Below, piece after piece: positions 35,423 to 47,401 of a DNA stretch of 64,000 nt. The translations under genes were made by a program, and so were the position numbers. Positions within the stretch are counted from its first letter, which is position 1. Every line of letters starts with the position of its first letter. The notes beneath the pieces were generated by a model that was not told where the DNA came from, ran no database searches, and saw only the letters and a program-made list of their open reading frames with translations. Source of the stretch: Lasioglossum baleicum (taxonomy: Eukaryota; Arthropoda; Insecta; Hymenoptera; Halictidae). The DNA lies in assembly GCF_051020765.1 (NCBI RefSeq), contig NC_134929.1, positions 23,884,135 through 23,948,134 on the forward strand, given 5' to 3'.

Positions 35423-36274
35423 TTATTGAATTTGTTTGTATGCAATACAGTGTTGGAAAAACTCCGAATCGGAGTTCTTGGGTTCCCCAGTGAGAAATCC
35501 CGAGTGCAGACTGCTGTAATAATAAGTCTCTCTCCAAGTGATTAGATTTTGTACAGATTCCGCATCTTTTTCTGATGATTGGTCGCTCGCCGCTTCGAAA
35601 GATTTCTCCTTATTTCCTCTTTCGTTGCGATTACGTTCAGTTGACCTGCGATACTTAGCCAAATGGTTAAAACCATTGCATTTGAAACACCTTCTAACAG
35701 AAGCTTTAAAGGCAACATTGTCGGACAAATTGTCCTCTTGTTTGCGTCTGTTTTCTTCTAGCTGTAACCTTGTTATTAAATTCGTCAAGGTCCTTTCGGC
35801 CAATGGCGTCGAATCCCACGCCCTGGCGAAGTGTTTCTACTGAACAGGAAGAGTAGCTAATAGTTTTGTTATTAACATTGTATCGTCTATTGTTTGATGC
35901 AATGAGTTTAATCGATAAGCTAAAAAATTTTCAAGAGTACTCACGTGAGTCGATATATCGCTCCCTTTTTCGAAAGTACAGTTAAAGAATTCAGTAATGT
36001 ACATTTCATTTTTTCCGTATCTTTTCCACATATGGCCGTTAATTTCTTAAACATTTCCATTGAGGTTTTACAATGCAGGAGCAAAGTTCCCATTCTTGCT
36101 TCTTTTTCTCGTTCCAATCGTCCGCTGGCACAATTTTTCCAGTCGCTATATCAGGTATATTTTGCGACTTGAACAGAATTGTTACTTGGAATTTCCAAAA
36201 CTGAAAGTTATTATAGTTTCGTCCTTCAGTTTTTTTATGTGATCTGCTTCACAATAACCGTTTTTGGCGGCCAT
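35423..36274 (-). pseudogene. Copia-type gag pseudogene
   Basis: On the minus strand, downstream of the LTR and leader, a frame begins MAAKNGYCEADHIKKLK and then breaks. Further in-frame pieces encode a Gag capsid-like block (FEKGSDISTHVSTLENFLAY, 35837-36031) and a zinc knuckle in CFKCNGFNHLAKYR (35423-35803). In that CX2CX4HX4C knuckle the last Cys is Arg. Several stops and frameshifts separate the pieces. No protease, integrase or reverse transcriptase follows, because the element ends near 35400. The order LTR, primer site, gag supports a Ty1/copia-class 5' fragment. Confidence 0.75.
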
Positions 36275-36469
36275 TTTCACATTGTTTCGCGATCACGTGT
36301 ATTTGAATTTCGAACAGAACACTTAATTTGACTTGTTAGCCTTATTAATTTTTTTCACACTTTCCAACAGTTTTACTTATTACTGCTCTTTGATTCTTCC
36401 TCACTTGATTTTAATTTTACTTATAGTTTTCGACAGCTCGCAGTATTAGGTTAGTTTTTTATTTTATTT

Positions 36470-36487
36470 GGACCTGGGCCCAGTACC
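36470..36487 (-). other. Copia-type primer binding site
   Basis: Immediately inside the LTR on the minus strand is GGTACTGGGCCCAGGTCC. Its GGGCCCAG core resembles the site copia uses to prime from a tRNA-iMet fragment. This is compared from memory; position and core agree. Confidence 0.6.
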
Positions 36488-36729
36488 TGTTGTAATTACA
36501 GTATCATCTTAGTTGAGATGAGCAGTATTAAAATGTGATTGGTTTTACACAATGCTTTATTGTAACACAAACATAGGATGTAACTTTCCAGTTGTCTGTA
36601 TCTTAGTCTCTGTATGACCAGACAACTGGAAAGTTACGTCCTATGTTCGTGTTACAATAAAGCATTGTATAAAACCAATTACATTTTAATACTGCTCATC
36701 TCAACTAAAATAATACTGTAATTACAACA
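36488..36729 (-). mobile_element. Copia-type LTR forming a near-perfect palindrome
   Basis: 242 bp starting TGTTG and ending CAACA, as expected of an LTR, with the primer site directly adjoining. The whole unit is an inverted repeat: arms 36491-36598 and 36619-36726 (108 bp each, six mismatches) around a 20-bp loop. No second LTR was found in the window. Confidence 0.7.
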
Positions 36730-37899
36730 CAGACAAATCCATTAGAGAGGGATTAAAATCCATTAAAAGTTCTATTTGTATAAGTATACGTGTTCTACTT
36801 GTAGTTTCTAATTAGAGTATCTGTTTGCAATTACTCTCAGAGACGTCAACTCCATCATTTCTCATACCCACAATCACTTAGCGATTCAAGTGATGAATAA
36901 ATTAGGTCGTGGCTTTTAGATCGGTGCAGTTTACTCTGCTGCGCCCGGATTATTAAGAAGATGTTCCTCGGGAGATTATCAGCAAGAGGAATCTAACGAA
37001 ACATTCGAATTCTTGCCATCTAGAAATTAATGCAATTATTTGAGCATTCAGCGAGCATTCAATATCTAGAAAATTAAAAGTTGAAAGTAATATTACTGTA
37101 TTACAAATTTCGTAGCCGCGCAACGGGGGTGAGAACGGTGAACATCGGCAAAAGCTAGAATCAGCAAGAAACTTTGGCAGTTTCTTGATACTTTATCGCG
37201 GCCCTTTCCTCGTAGCATTACTTTTATCTTAGCATTTTAGTCAGCCCATAAGATTCCAAGAGGAAGAATAAATCGTGGAATCTGGGATTTAGGGTACAAT
37301 AAACGTAGTCTTATTTATTCAAATAACGTAGAAAATACGAGCGTCAGCGTATACAGGGTGTCCGATTTGTGATTTCGTGCGCACTTATTTCCTAAACTGT
37401 AACTCGTTGTAGAAAATATTTTTAAAAAACTCACTTCGGTTTGGTAGCTACATTTTGCCTGATCAAGCTAAATTTTGAACGGCAATAAATGACCTCGAAT
37501 AATTCATGAATTCATGTCGGGATATGCTACACGCTTACCTAAATAAAAATGTGCAGTTCCGTATAAAAAAGAAAGCAGAGGTCACCGTGGAATCTCGAAA
37601 GCACGTCGTAAAAAGTGTCTCTCTCGAAACGGACTAAGTTTTCTTTGAAATAGTTTTCACAACGAGCTATAGTTTCGGAAAAAATTGCACGCGCAACGTC
37701 AAATGGAACATATGGAAGCTGTATACGAAGTGACGCGAACAATGGTAAAAATAAGAAAGGTAAAGAAAGGAAAAGAAAAGAGGAGAAACGAAATAGCCTA
37801 TTCTGCGGCCACGAGTGTTTGAATACGTAATTCAGCCGACGACGAAAGACGCCGCGCCGGCGCGGCGTAGGTAATGGAGAACGGCCCTTAAAACGAGCC
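36730..37899. other. Gene-free stretch upstream of the brat exon
   Basis: Likely intron. No repeat partner was recognised. The 172-codon frame at 37832-38350 is antisense to the brat exon and is a shadow of it. Confidence 0.4.
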
Positions 37900-37918
37900 A
37901 TTTGCTTTTTGTTCGCAG
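37900..37918 (+). promoter_or_regulatory. brat: 3' splice site in front of brat coding exon
   Basis: TTTGCTTTTTGTTCGCAG followed by GG fits a polypyrimidine tract plus acceptor AG, 20 nt before the start codon. It implies at least one upstream non-coding exon, which I could not locate in the window. Confidence 0.7.
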
Positions 37919-37920
37919 GG

Positions 37921-37935
37921 ATGCCGGTTGACTGA
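37921..37935 (+). other. Four-codon upstream ORF
   Basis: ATG CCG GTT GAC TGA lies just inside the exon and stops 2 nt before the brat ATG. If translated it could lower or gate brat initiation by requiring reinitiation or leaky scanning. Only the sequence is seen; the effect is inference. Confidence 0.6.
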
Positions 37936-37937
37936 AG

Positions 37938-40322
37938 ATGGCCTCGCCAACACTCTCGCTGGAATCGCGTGCGAATTCCATCGGGTCCTTGGCCTCGCTG
38001 TCCCCGATTACAGTGAGCGGCAGTTCCCCGCCTGCGAGCGACTCGGCGATCTGCGACGTCGACAGCTGCGATCTCTGCCTCGACTCGCAGAAACCTGGGG
38101 AGGCGCCCTGCCCACGGTGCCGATTAGGAGGCGCCGGCGGCGTTCGCTGCACAGGCTGCAAATCGACTGAATCCGACGCGGTAGCCCGTTGCTTCGACTG
38201 CGCGAATTTCCTCTGTCCGAACTGCGTGATGGCGCACCAGTTCATGCACTGCTTCGAGGGACACCGGGTTCTGAACCTGGGAGACTCGAAGGTGGAGACG
38301 GTGAGCAACCCGGCGAGCACTGAGCTCCCGAAAAACAACATGGTGATCAACGGCGGGAACGGGAACGGCGAGAAGGTGCCCTACTGTCCGCGACACAAGC
38401 AAGAGCTGCTCAAGTATTTCTGCCGCAGCTGCACCGTGCTGGTCTGCAAAGAGTGCACCATCACCGACCATCCGGCCCCGTTGCACGACTGCGCGCACAT
38501 CTCCGAGGTCGGCACGCAACAGCTCGAAGCGATGGCGAGGATGGTCCAAGAGTGTAGGGCCAAAGCTGCTGACGTGAGAGGTGCGGTGAAGGCGGCCGAC
38601 CACGGGGCGGCACGGTTGCAAGTGCAGTACCATAAGGCACAGAACGAGATCAACGACACCTTCCAATTCTACAGATCGATGCTCGAAGAGCGCAAAGGCG
38701 AGCTGCTGAAAGAGCTCGAGTCGGTCTTCTCCACGAAACAGATCTCCCTTGGCGTGCTCACGCAGAAAGCCAACGACATGGCCGAGAAGATACTCCAGAC
38801 CTGCGACTTCGTCGAACGAGTGACCAAGTGCACCACCGTCACCGAAGTGCTGATGGTCAAGAAGTACCTGGACTCGAAGTTTCAGCAGTTTCTCAACTAC
38901 ACGCCGGACATCGGCAGCCAAACCGTCGACCTCGAGTTCGTCAGCAACTATCAGGCAATTCAGGTGGGCGTGCGGAACACGTTCGGTTACGTGCGAAGCA
39001 ACAACGAGAGCAACGCCGGACCAATCGGCAAACAACCGCCTATCGCTCGACCAACGGCGCTGTCCAGCAACGGGAGCAACTCCAGCAACGGACCCAGCAG
39101 CGCTGGGTCTTTGGGCGGTCTTCTATTGGACCGACCTTACAGCAACGGCCTGATTCCTGCTACCTCAACCTGCGCCTCGTCCACCTCGCCGTCGTCGTTC
39201 GACACCAACAGCAGCGTAATCACGAAACGCTTCAGCTCGGCCAACAGCCTGGGCCCATTCTCCACTGCGATCAGCGACCTCAACTTGAACGGCATCAACG
39301 CGAACCCCTACGAGAAGTGGAGCAACGGGGGCAGCGACGCCTACCCAGTGGTCACCACGAACGATCACTTTTCGATGCCGACATCGGCAGCGGCCGCGGC
39401 GAACGCGGCGTCCGGCGATTCGGTGCTGGATCTGACCTCGAAGCTGATGTCCGCGGCGGCGATATTCCCGCCAAAGTCGCAGATCAAACGTCAGAAGATG
39501 ATCTACCATTGCAAGTTCGGCGAGTTCGGCGTAATGGAGGGTCAGTTCACCGAACCATCCGGTGTCGCTGTGAACGCGCAGAACGACATCATCGTCGCGG
39601 ACACGAACAATCATCGCATTCAGATCTTCGACAAGGAGGGCAGGTTCAAGTTCCAGTTCGGGGAGTGCGGCAAACGAGACGGTCAGCTGCTCTATCCGAA
39701 CCGCGTTGCCGTGGTGAAGACCTCCGGCGACATCATCGTGACCGAACGATCGCCGACGCACCAAATACAGATCTACAATCAGTACGGCCAGTTCGTGCGC
39801 AAGTTCGGCGCGAATATCCTGCAGCACCCGCGCGGCGTCACGGTCGACTCCAAGGGACGGATCGTGGTCGTCGAGTGCAAAGTAATGCGCGTCATCATCT
39901 TCGACCAGGCCGGCAACGTGCTGCAGAAGTTCGGCTGCTCGAAGCATCTCGAGTTCCCGAACGGTGTGGTCGTGAACGACAAGCAGGAAATCTTCATCAG
40001 CGACAACCGCGCCCACTGCGTCAAGGTGTTCAACTACGATGGCGCATACCTGAGGCAGATCGGCGGCGAGGGGATCACAAACTACCCGATCGGCGTTGGG
40101 ATCAACGCCATCGGCGAGATACTGATTGCAGACAATCACAACAACTTCAACCTGACGATTTTCACCCAAGACGGCCAGCTGGTCTCCGCGTTGGAGAGCA
40201 AGGTGAAACACGCTCAATGCTTCGATGTCGCATTAATGGACGACGGATCGGTCGTGTTGGCCAGCAAGGATTATCGGCTCTACATTTATCGTTACGTACA
40301 AGTACCACCGATCGGCATGTAG
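37938..40322 (+). CDS. brat: Brat (brain tumor), TRIM-NHL translational repressor
   Basis: A single 794-residue frame. Order: a Cys-rich N-terminal segment (residues 39-61), B-box 1 (71-109, CTGCKSTESDAVARCFDCAN), B-box 2 (148-189, CPRHKQELLKYFCRSC...CKEC), a coiled coil (about 191-330), a Ser/Asn/Gly-rich linker (361-510), and a C-terminal six-bladed NHL propeller (about 521-790) ending YRYVQVPPIGM. There is no RING finger, as in Drosophila Brat (about 1037 residues, so this linker is shorter). In Drosophila the protein is cytoplasmic. Its NHL domain binds UGUU-type motifs in mRNAs and, with Pumilio and Nanos, represses targets such as hunchback; it is also a neural stem-cell differentiation factor. 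The start was chosen because the ATG has a good context (GAAGATGG) 20 nt after an acceptor site. The exon is far more GC-rich than its surroundings, which creates long shadow frames on both strands. Alternative N-termini from other promoters are possible. Confidence 0.97.
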   Translation: MASPTLSLESRANSIGSLASLSPITVSGSSPPASDSAICDVDSCDLCLDSQKPGEAPCPRCRLGGAGGVRCTGCKSTESDAVARCFDCANFLCPNCVMAHQFMHCFEGHRVLNLGDSKVETVSNPASTELPKNNMVINGGNGNGEKVPYCPRHKQELLKYFCRSCTVLVCKECTITDHPAPLHDCAHISEVGTQQLEAMARMVQECRAKAADVRGAVKAADHGAARLQVQYHKAQNEINDTFQFYRSMLEERKGELLKELESVFSTKQISLGVLTQKANDMAEKILQTCDFVERVTKCTTVTEVLMVKKYLDSKFQQFLNYTPDIGSQTVDLEFVSNYQAIQVGVRNTFGYVRSNNESNAGPIGKQPPIARPTALSSNGSNSSNGPSSAGSLGGLLLDRPYSNGLIPATSTCASSTSPSSFDTNSSVITKRFSSANSLGPFSTAISDLNLNGINANPYEKWSNGGSDAYPVVTTNDHFSMPTSAAAAANAASGDSVLDLTSKLMSAAAIFPPKSQIKRQKMIYHCKFGEFGVMEGQFTEPSGVAVNAQNDIIVADTNNHRIQIFDKEGRFKFQFGECGKRDGQLLYPNRVAVVKTSGDIIVTERSPTHQIQIYNQYGQFVRKFGANILQHPRGVTVDSKGRIVVVECKVMRVIIFDQAGNVLQKFGCSKHLEFPNGVVVNDKQEIFISDNRAHCVKVFNYDGAYLRQIGGEGITNYPIGVGINAIGEILIADNHNNFNLTIFTQDGQLVSALESKVKHAQCFDVALMDDGSVVLASKDYRLYIYRYVQVPPIGM

Positions 40323-40742
40323 ACCAGCGACACACAGCGACGCCGACAATGATCGTCGACCGTCGTTCTCATCGTTGTCGTTGTTTCTTTTGCCGGGATT
40401 GTTTTCAACGTTGGCCGAACGGCCAGGATCTCATCGATCTTTTTTTACTTACACTTGCCTATCTTCTTCTTCGTCCACCTACTACCACTGCTCGTGCTCA
40501 CTTCGCCTATCCACCTTCGCCCGCTCGACCCATCTAACTCCCGTTTACGAGACGCCGATTACGAGAAGCCAAAGGCAAGCGCACGCGAGCGAACCGTATG
40601 CTAATCGAGTTGTCGAAATTCAAGGTGACAGGCCTTACCTTACACGAGTATACGCGAGTGGGCTTGCGGCAAGCGTTGAATGCACGCGACGTAGACCCGA
40701 GAGAGTATGAGAATGAGAGAAAGACTGTATGTGTTTGTGTGT

Positions 40743-40753
40743 AAGAGAGAGAT

Positions 40754-40787
<34 letters not shown>

Positions 40788-40789
40788 GG
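40743..40789. repeat. (GA)n microsatellite
   Basis: GAGAGA with a few interruptions, about 420 bp after the brat stop codon. Confidence 0.9.
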
Positions 40790-43220
40790 GCGAATGACAG
40801 AATGAAAGAGACATAAAGAGAGGAAGAGAGTGAAAGAGAAACCCGCTGATTCTGTGGAGACAGGGAAAAATGCTTCTTCGAGCGTCTTTTCTCTCGAGAG
40901 AGTCTACTCGCGCGCGTTCGCGCATGCTACGCGTCCGCCATCGAGAAAGAACTTTGAAAAATCTCCTCTAAGACCGGCAGTTCTCGTTCCGGTTACCGTT
41001 TCGTATCGACGGAATGGCAAACAGGAATGCGACGGATCCGGATGTACCCGATGCTGAGAGGCGCTCGCGTGGCTTGTTGCGCGCATACTATGCTCTCCGA
41101 GGCGCATACGCGCACGCGTGCGAAACGCTCGTACAAAAAACACGAGATACAAGGAACTCGGAATAATAAAGAAAAAAGAAAACAAACGGAATAAGAATAA
41201 AAAAGAAAGAAAAACCGCCTGGCGACTTCGGAGCGCCCACTTTGTTGCGTGCGCGTCACGTTTCACGCGCGCACGCGCCAACACGAAAAGACACACGAGA
41301 CGTGTAAGCGCATATACGCGGAAAACTTACTTGTTAATGTTGTTATAACTGAAAATACTGTTGTTGTTGTTTAGTTGTAGAGCTCGCCGCCGCTAGTCAC
41401 TGTAACCCTGTCTCCCCCGGCCTACCTTGTCTTACCTTCAACAAAACTTTTCATCTACTCATTTTCCTTTCATCAAATCTCGAACCACCCTCACAAATCC
41501 TTTCCCAGGCCTCTTTCTTCTGTTTCGTCGAATCCTCTCGATCGAAAAACCGCGAGGAACGTTTTTCCTCCGAGACACGATGCTCTCGAACGTATCACGT
41601 TTCCGCACGCATCTTTTCTGGGTTGTGCAAAAGACGATCACACACGTTACCCGTCCGCATCCAACGCGATTTTTTCGATTTGGTTATCATGGGGCTTCAA
41701 ACTCGAAATCGACGATCATACACGACGAGAGACGAGCTCGACACGAGGTTGTCCAAGAAAAGTAATACATGCGAGGCGGAAGAATCTCCGCAGCCGCGAG
41801 GGCTCGTCGTCGTCGCGTTCTATCTATTCTTTCGGCTCGCTCTTTCTCTTCCTCTACGTCTGTTTTTCCCGCGTGCGCGCGAAAACAGCGCGAAAGCAAG
41901 ACGAAAACAGCGCGCAGTTTTCTCGATTGACGTCTAGACCGTGGGGGATCAACCGCGGCTCGATCTGTTGCCATCGCGCACCCCTGCGTCCCGGAAGTCC
42001 GACACGATCTTGCGATCGACAGGGACGAGAGCTGCATCGACGTCCGGTACCCTTCTTTTTACCCTTGCACGTCGTTCCTTCCTCCCTTCGTTAGGTGGTT
42101 AAGCATTCTTTTAGTAATCCCATTTTTAGTTGATCCTATTTAGAGGTTTGCTATTTTCGTTTCCTCGTTCTCCGCGAGAACCAACGACAACTCCGACCCG
42201 CGCCAACTCACGTTTAACATATGATAGGGATGACGGTCAACCGCCGTCTTCGTCCACTTCGTCTACTTCGATCCTACCGATACCTTCACCTTCTTCGTTC
42301 GTTTCTCCTTGTTTTACTCACACGTGCTCTGTTCTCCGTTATTTTTCTTTGTTTGACTTCACTGCGCACAATTGTTTTCGTTCCCTTGACGATCGACAGC
42401 GCGGGAAAGATCTGTCGTGAAGGAGGTACCAGAGCTTGAAGAGAGAATCTGCGCGAGAAGAATGTGTCGAGAGGAATACGAGAGAAGTCGACCGATCTCC
42501 TCGCGGAATGACCGGTACAAGTGCTCGATCGACTGCCGATTTTTCAAAGATCAAGACCAATAAGAACGCGTGAACTCTTCGTCACGGTAAACTCAGTCGA
42601 AAAGAGGCGGATCCCCGAAGAGTCCGCCATTTTGTTCCTCAGTCCTGTTCCCCCCGTTCTTCTCTCGATCCGATCTATACTTTTAATCGTAGTGGTGTTA
42701 ACGTAGTGAGTAGTCGTAGTGAGTTTTTTTCTCTTTTTTCTTCTTCCTCCCTTTTTGTTCTTCTCTTTAGTAACGACGTAGGGAATTGATTATTTACTGT
42801 GTCAGTTTGCTTCTTGCTCCATTTTTCCATTTCTCCACGACGTTTTCGTTGCGCTCTACCGCTCGGGTATTTCTCGATCCCGTTCAACAACAGACGCTCC
42901 TGTATTGAATATGTGTGTGTGTGTGTGTGTATGTGTAAAACGGTCAAACATCTCGATCACCGCACACCAATCACAGCCACTACCATCAGAGCCGATCTCC
43001 CGCTCCAAAACGAAACGAGAAAAAATACACGCAAAACAATGACCTTATCCCTTTTCGTATGACCAGTAAAGAAACTGATTTTTGCGCTAGTGTTCTTTTG
43101 ACTTTGAATTATACATATAGTATTAATATATTTTGTTGGATGAGTCGACGCGATGACATGAGCCTGATCGGGGCTCTATGACGCGACCTCATGCATGTTT
43201 ACTATTACAATATTATTTTT

Positions 43221-43231
43221 TATTATTATTA

Positions 43232-43269
<38 letters not shown>
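43221..43269. repeat. (ATT)n microsatellite
   Basis: About 16 ATT units with one interruption, followed by a short TATG repeat. Confidence 0.9.
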
Positions 43270-43272
<3 letters not shown>

Positions 43273-46200
43273 AATATTATTGTATGTATGTATGTATGTA
43301 TTATTATTGTATTATTATGGTTTTTTTATTTTTATCTATTCATTATTTAAATGCCTCACACTCTGCCAGGAGGCGCCGGAACAGTGTTGACGAATTTTTC
43401 AAAGCATATCTCTAATGGAACGATGTCGAAACGATTTTTTCTTCGCGCGACGCGTCGTTTGGTACGCGACGAGGCTAGCTGGCGCGTCAAGTTGCTCGAG
43501 GTCGGACAGGCGACAGCCACGAATACCGAGGATCCCCCTACCGATCGATATATACCACGGAAAACGAACGGAAAAAAGAACTATGAAACACGAGAGAAAT
43601 CTCTTTTGCTATCGGAGTCTCGATTTCGCGAAATTCCAATCGCGCCGTCCGCGCCCGGAAGTTCTGGAAAGCCTCGCCAGCCGGTCCAGAATTTTCGGGT
43701 TGCGTACGAAGAAAAAAAAACGACTCCGTTTCGTGTTCCTCGATTTCGTTTCTCCTAGAACGGACAATGCGCGACACACGCACGCTTTGTTGATTTTAAT
43801 GATTCAGAAACTGAGCCAGCAATTTTCCTTCTCGACGAGACCGCCGTCGATCGGACGGTTTATACGAGGTTATGATATAACGCGGAGGGTCGGGGGAGAG
43901 TGGCCGAATTGCATTTATCGACGCCGATTACGTTAGAGAGTACTTGATGACGATCGACTTTGAAGTTCATTGTTACAAAAAGACTTGCAAACGCGTAGAA
44001 TTGTAATTATTATGATAAATACTGAGGAGTAATTGTTAGTCGTATATATTGTTTGCGCTGTGAAATAATGTTTAGTGTTGTAGAGGCTTTGAACTTCGAG
44101 AATCGTGAAACGTAAGTGAGCGTGGCCCATCGATCGTCGCGTGAGAGAAAGAGAGAGAGAGAGAAAGAGAAAGACGGAAATATCGAGGATCCTCGGCAAT
44201 TCGTCGCCGCCATTCTGTCGCTGTCGTTCGGCATTCGAGGTTTCTTGCTTACACTATTTACCTTCTTCGTTTTACCAGCACTTTGACGCTCTGCATGCGC
44301 GCGATCGTTAGTCAATCAACTTCCCTCAGCAGATTCGTACGTCGTGTAGATCTCCCGCTCGTTATTCGCCCGGAACCACGAGACGGTCGAACGAACGTGT
44401 CTCTTTCGTTCCTCCCCGGAAACGTTCAGACAACGCGGACAGTGGAACTGACCAGTTACACTCGTCCCATTGAACGTTTTCGGAAAGAAATCCGAAGGAC
44501 ATGCATCGGTTCGATCATTTCCGCCGAGCATTCGGCAACGCTCGACGCGATCTCGTGGCAAGAGAATGATCGCAGCATGTTCGCAGTATTCTAGCCAGTT
44601 TCCAAGCGGCGATTCTGCTCGCCGGGTGAATAATAGCTTGAATAAAATACAAGTGGAACAAAAATAAAAACGGAAGAGGGAAGGGACCGCAGGTTAATCG
44701 AACGCGTTCGAAAGTTCGCGACGTTTCCCGATACTTTTTAGTTCCTCTAGAAAAAGTTTTTTCTCCCCTCTGCCACCCGTCGGATATCCAATTAAGTTGT
44801 AGATCAACGACGCTGTTCTCCACCGTGTCCACCGTCCGAGCAAGCTGCCGCCTCTCTCCTTTTTCTCCGCTCTTCCGCGACAAATTCGAAGCGTTTGTAT
44901 TCCATTTTCGAGATCGCATCACGTCGTGTCTGTCCATTAGTATTTAAATCGCGTATGCCTATGTTGATTCTGTAGTTATTATTAATGATTACTCGTATAT
45001 ATTATTATCATTACTATTAATTATTAGTTATTGTATTAATATTATTACGTTTATTACTCGGGAAACCGAAGACGAAACAAAAGTCGAAAAATCGGGCGAA
45101 GTCGGAATCCCGCGATCGGCCCACCTTGCCAGCTAGCCACCACTACCACGTATCTAATACTACATTTTTTCTTTTCTCTTCTCTCTTTTTTTTACTTTTT
45201 CCAACGCCGCCTCAAGCACGCCTCAACTCGCGCGCGCGCGCGCGAACGAGCGAGCGCGATCCACGAACAAACACACAAAGGAAAAGAACGAAATAGTTAG
45301 AAGACAGCGCCTACTTTTTTTGATATGCATTAGTCCCAAAGTAAGAAACGATATGTGTACATGTGTGTGTGCGTGTGTGTGTCGCTGTGCGTTCACTGTA
45401 TGCGCGCAAAGCAAGCAAGCAAGCACAAGAATGAAACGAACATTGCGACTCTCTCTCCTTTTTTTGTACTGGTTTGTTATGTTATTATTTTTAGACGATA
45501 CAACCCGATTGTTCTTAATTTAAATGTAAATCGTATTTTTGTTTGTTTTTTAGTTATTTTTTGTTGTAAAATGCTTTTTAATAATATTTTCAGTTCACAT
45601 TACACGACATCGGTTGGTTTTGGTCTCACTTTATTTTTTTTTTCTTCACGTACACTCTCGTACACTACACCCACGCCAAGCTCTCCTTCCACCACGTGTC
45701 CTCAAACGAGCCGCCATCATTTTTCCCCTCCTGTTCGTTCCGGAGTTGGTTTCACACCGTGGAAAATTCGAGGAGCTCTCGGAACACCGTTTCCCCGCGC
45801 GAATTTTCGTCGAGCCGCAAGTACAAACGATTTCTCGTCGCCCGAGAATCGCCATCTTTTAACGATTCCTGCGAGCTATTTTCACAACGGGTACCTACGC
45901 GCTGATCATTGAAAATGCAAATTGTTTTTCAACTGTCCAGTTTTGTGCAGCAGTTCTTCCGGGTAATTGCGACGTCAACTAGCTACGATAGAACGCGAGA
46001 AGAGTACTCGACTCGGACGCGTTTAATTCTAGTCAAATACTTGTTCAAACACCGTTGTTAATGCATCGTGAACTACACGAACTGACGTGAGATTTATTTT
46101 TTTAACTGTCTTAGATCGATCGTTTCCTGATAAGTTTGTTATCTATGAAATTTTATTAAATTTCGTTCGAAAAATCGTGTTCAAATTACTCGATGCTCAT

Positions 46201-46621
46201 TTATATTAACTAACCATCGAAAGATTACGATATTTAGTTTACTTTTTTCGTTTGCAATTTGGATGCATTTATCCGCTTTCTCATCCAGACTGGATCGAAT
46301 ACGATCGCCGAACATTCCCCGATACCAAACCAAACATTCCAATTTAGCGTTAGATATTGCTGTGTTCTTTTTTTACTATTTTTGTGGTGTGCAAAATTAT
46401 CGACTCGTTCGTTTTACAGAAACTTTGCGTAAATGATCGATACACTCTTTCAATATGCTACAAAATGCAAACCAGTAAAAACTGAAAACGAATTTCTTGT
46501 TGAAGATTTCGAAAAGTGTATCGATCATTTCTGCGTGTATCCGTATTCAGATATTATGGAATGCTCTCGGTATTTGCTCGATATTTTTACACGCCAATCT
46601 GCTTGGTAATCAATAATAGCT

Positions 46622-46970
46622 AGACTGCGGATGTTTATGCAAGTTTACTCTTTCGCGATATAATCTAGAAAAACAAACGTGTGACAGACATTTGACCTCT
46701 CTGGCAGCGATATTGCTGTGACAACATTGCACCATAATCGCGAGCACAAAAACAGATCATCTTAATTGCGAAGTACATTCCATCACAATTTTCGTTTTCC
46801 CATCGTTGTTCCACAATTTTACCTCTCTGTTACGCACAAAAAGAGCACCGAAAGAATGAAGGTACATTAAGGAACAAGATCAAACATCGTCATTTACCGT
46901 TAACATTTTTGTTTGACCGCATTGTGCACGCTACCGTCTGTCACAGAAGCCTAAGAATCCGTAGTCTAGC
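46622..46970. mobile_element. MITE, family D, probable full copy
   Basis: CTAGACTGCGGATGTTTATG at the left and, inverted, CTAGACTACGGATTCTTAGG at the right. The interior differs from the 22215 copy. No clean target duplication: AATA lies next to both ends. Confidence 0.55.
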
Positions 46971-47401
46971 AATAGCGTACATAAGCCTGCTGTTTGAAGT
47001 GCGTCTTTCGAAGTACAGTAAAACCTCGATTGTCGAACGTAATTCGTTCCTGAAACCATTTTCTTATAGAAGTCTCTGAACCGCGGATGGTTGCTTATTT
47101 ACGTCAGAATTCTTTATCGATCTCACAGATCGTCGATTCAATTACAGTGGGCGGTGAAACGATTAAATCCCCAGTGTGGGAAACACATTTATCTTGAATG
47201 CGGTCTACGATAATTGCCAAATGTATATTTTCAATTGTAAGAAAATGGGAATACTTCTCAAAAGCTAGAGTTCTCTTGAAAAATTTATTGGCAGTCTTAG
47301 TAACTTGTGCCATTTCCGGGTAGCATCATAGTTTAATCGAACTCGAATAATTCTAACGAATAGAACAACCCGATTCGGACTCGCCGTAACGCTAGAAAGG
47401 G

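Larger units (their letters stand above)
40323..46600 (+). other. Probable long brat 3'UTR and flank
   Basis: After the TAG at 40320-40322 there are over 6 kb with no recognisable coding sequence and almost no transposons, but with many T-rich runs and simple repeats: GA at 40743-40789, GT at 42912-42930, ATT at 43221-43269, TATG at 43282-43300. Candidate AATAAA signals include 41165-41170 and 44641-44646. Transposons resume at 46.6 kb. Drosophila brat is known for long, neural-extended 3'UTRs; applying that here is inference. The true end cannot be fixed from sequence alone. Confidence 0.5.

Noticed and set aside
38124..40217. 303- and 350-codon antisense frames over brat
   Set aside because: These arise from third-position G/C bias of brat codons; no domain, and the Val/Leu/Asp-rich composition is typical of antisense shadows.
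38828..40537. 569-codon + strand frame overlapping brat
   Set aside because: It is the alternative frame of the GC-rich brat exon, Arg/Gln/His-rich with no domain, while the brat frame has clear B-boxes and NHL repeats.
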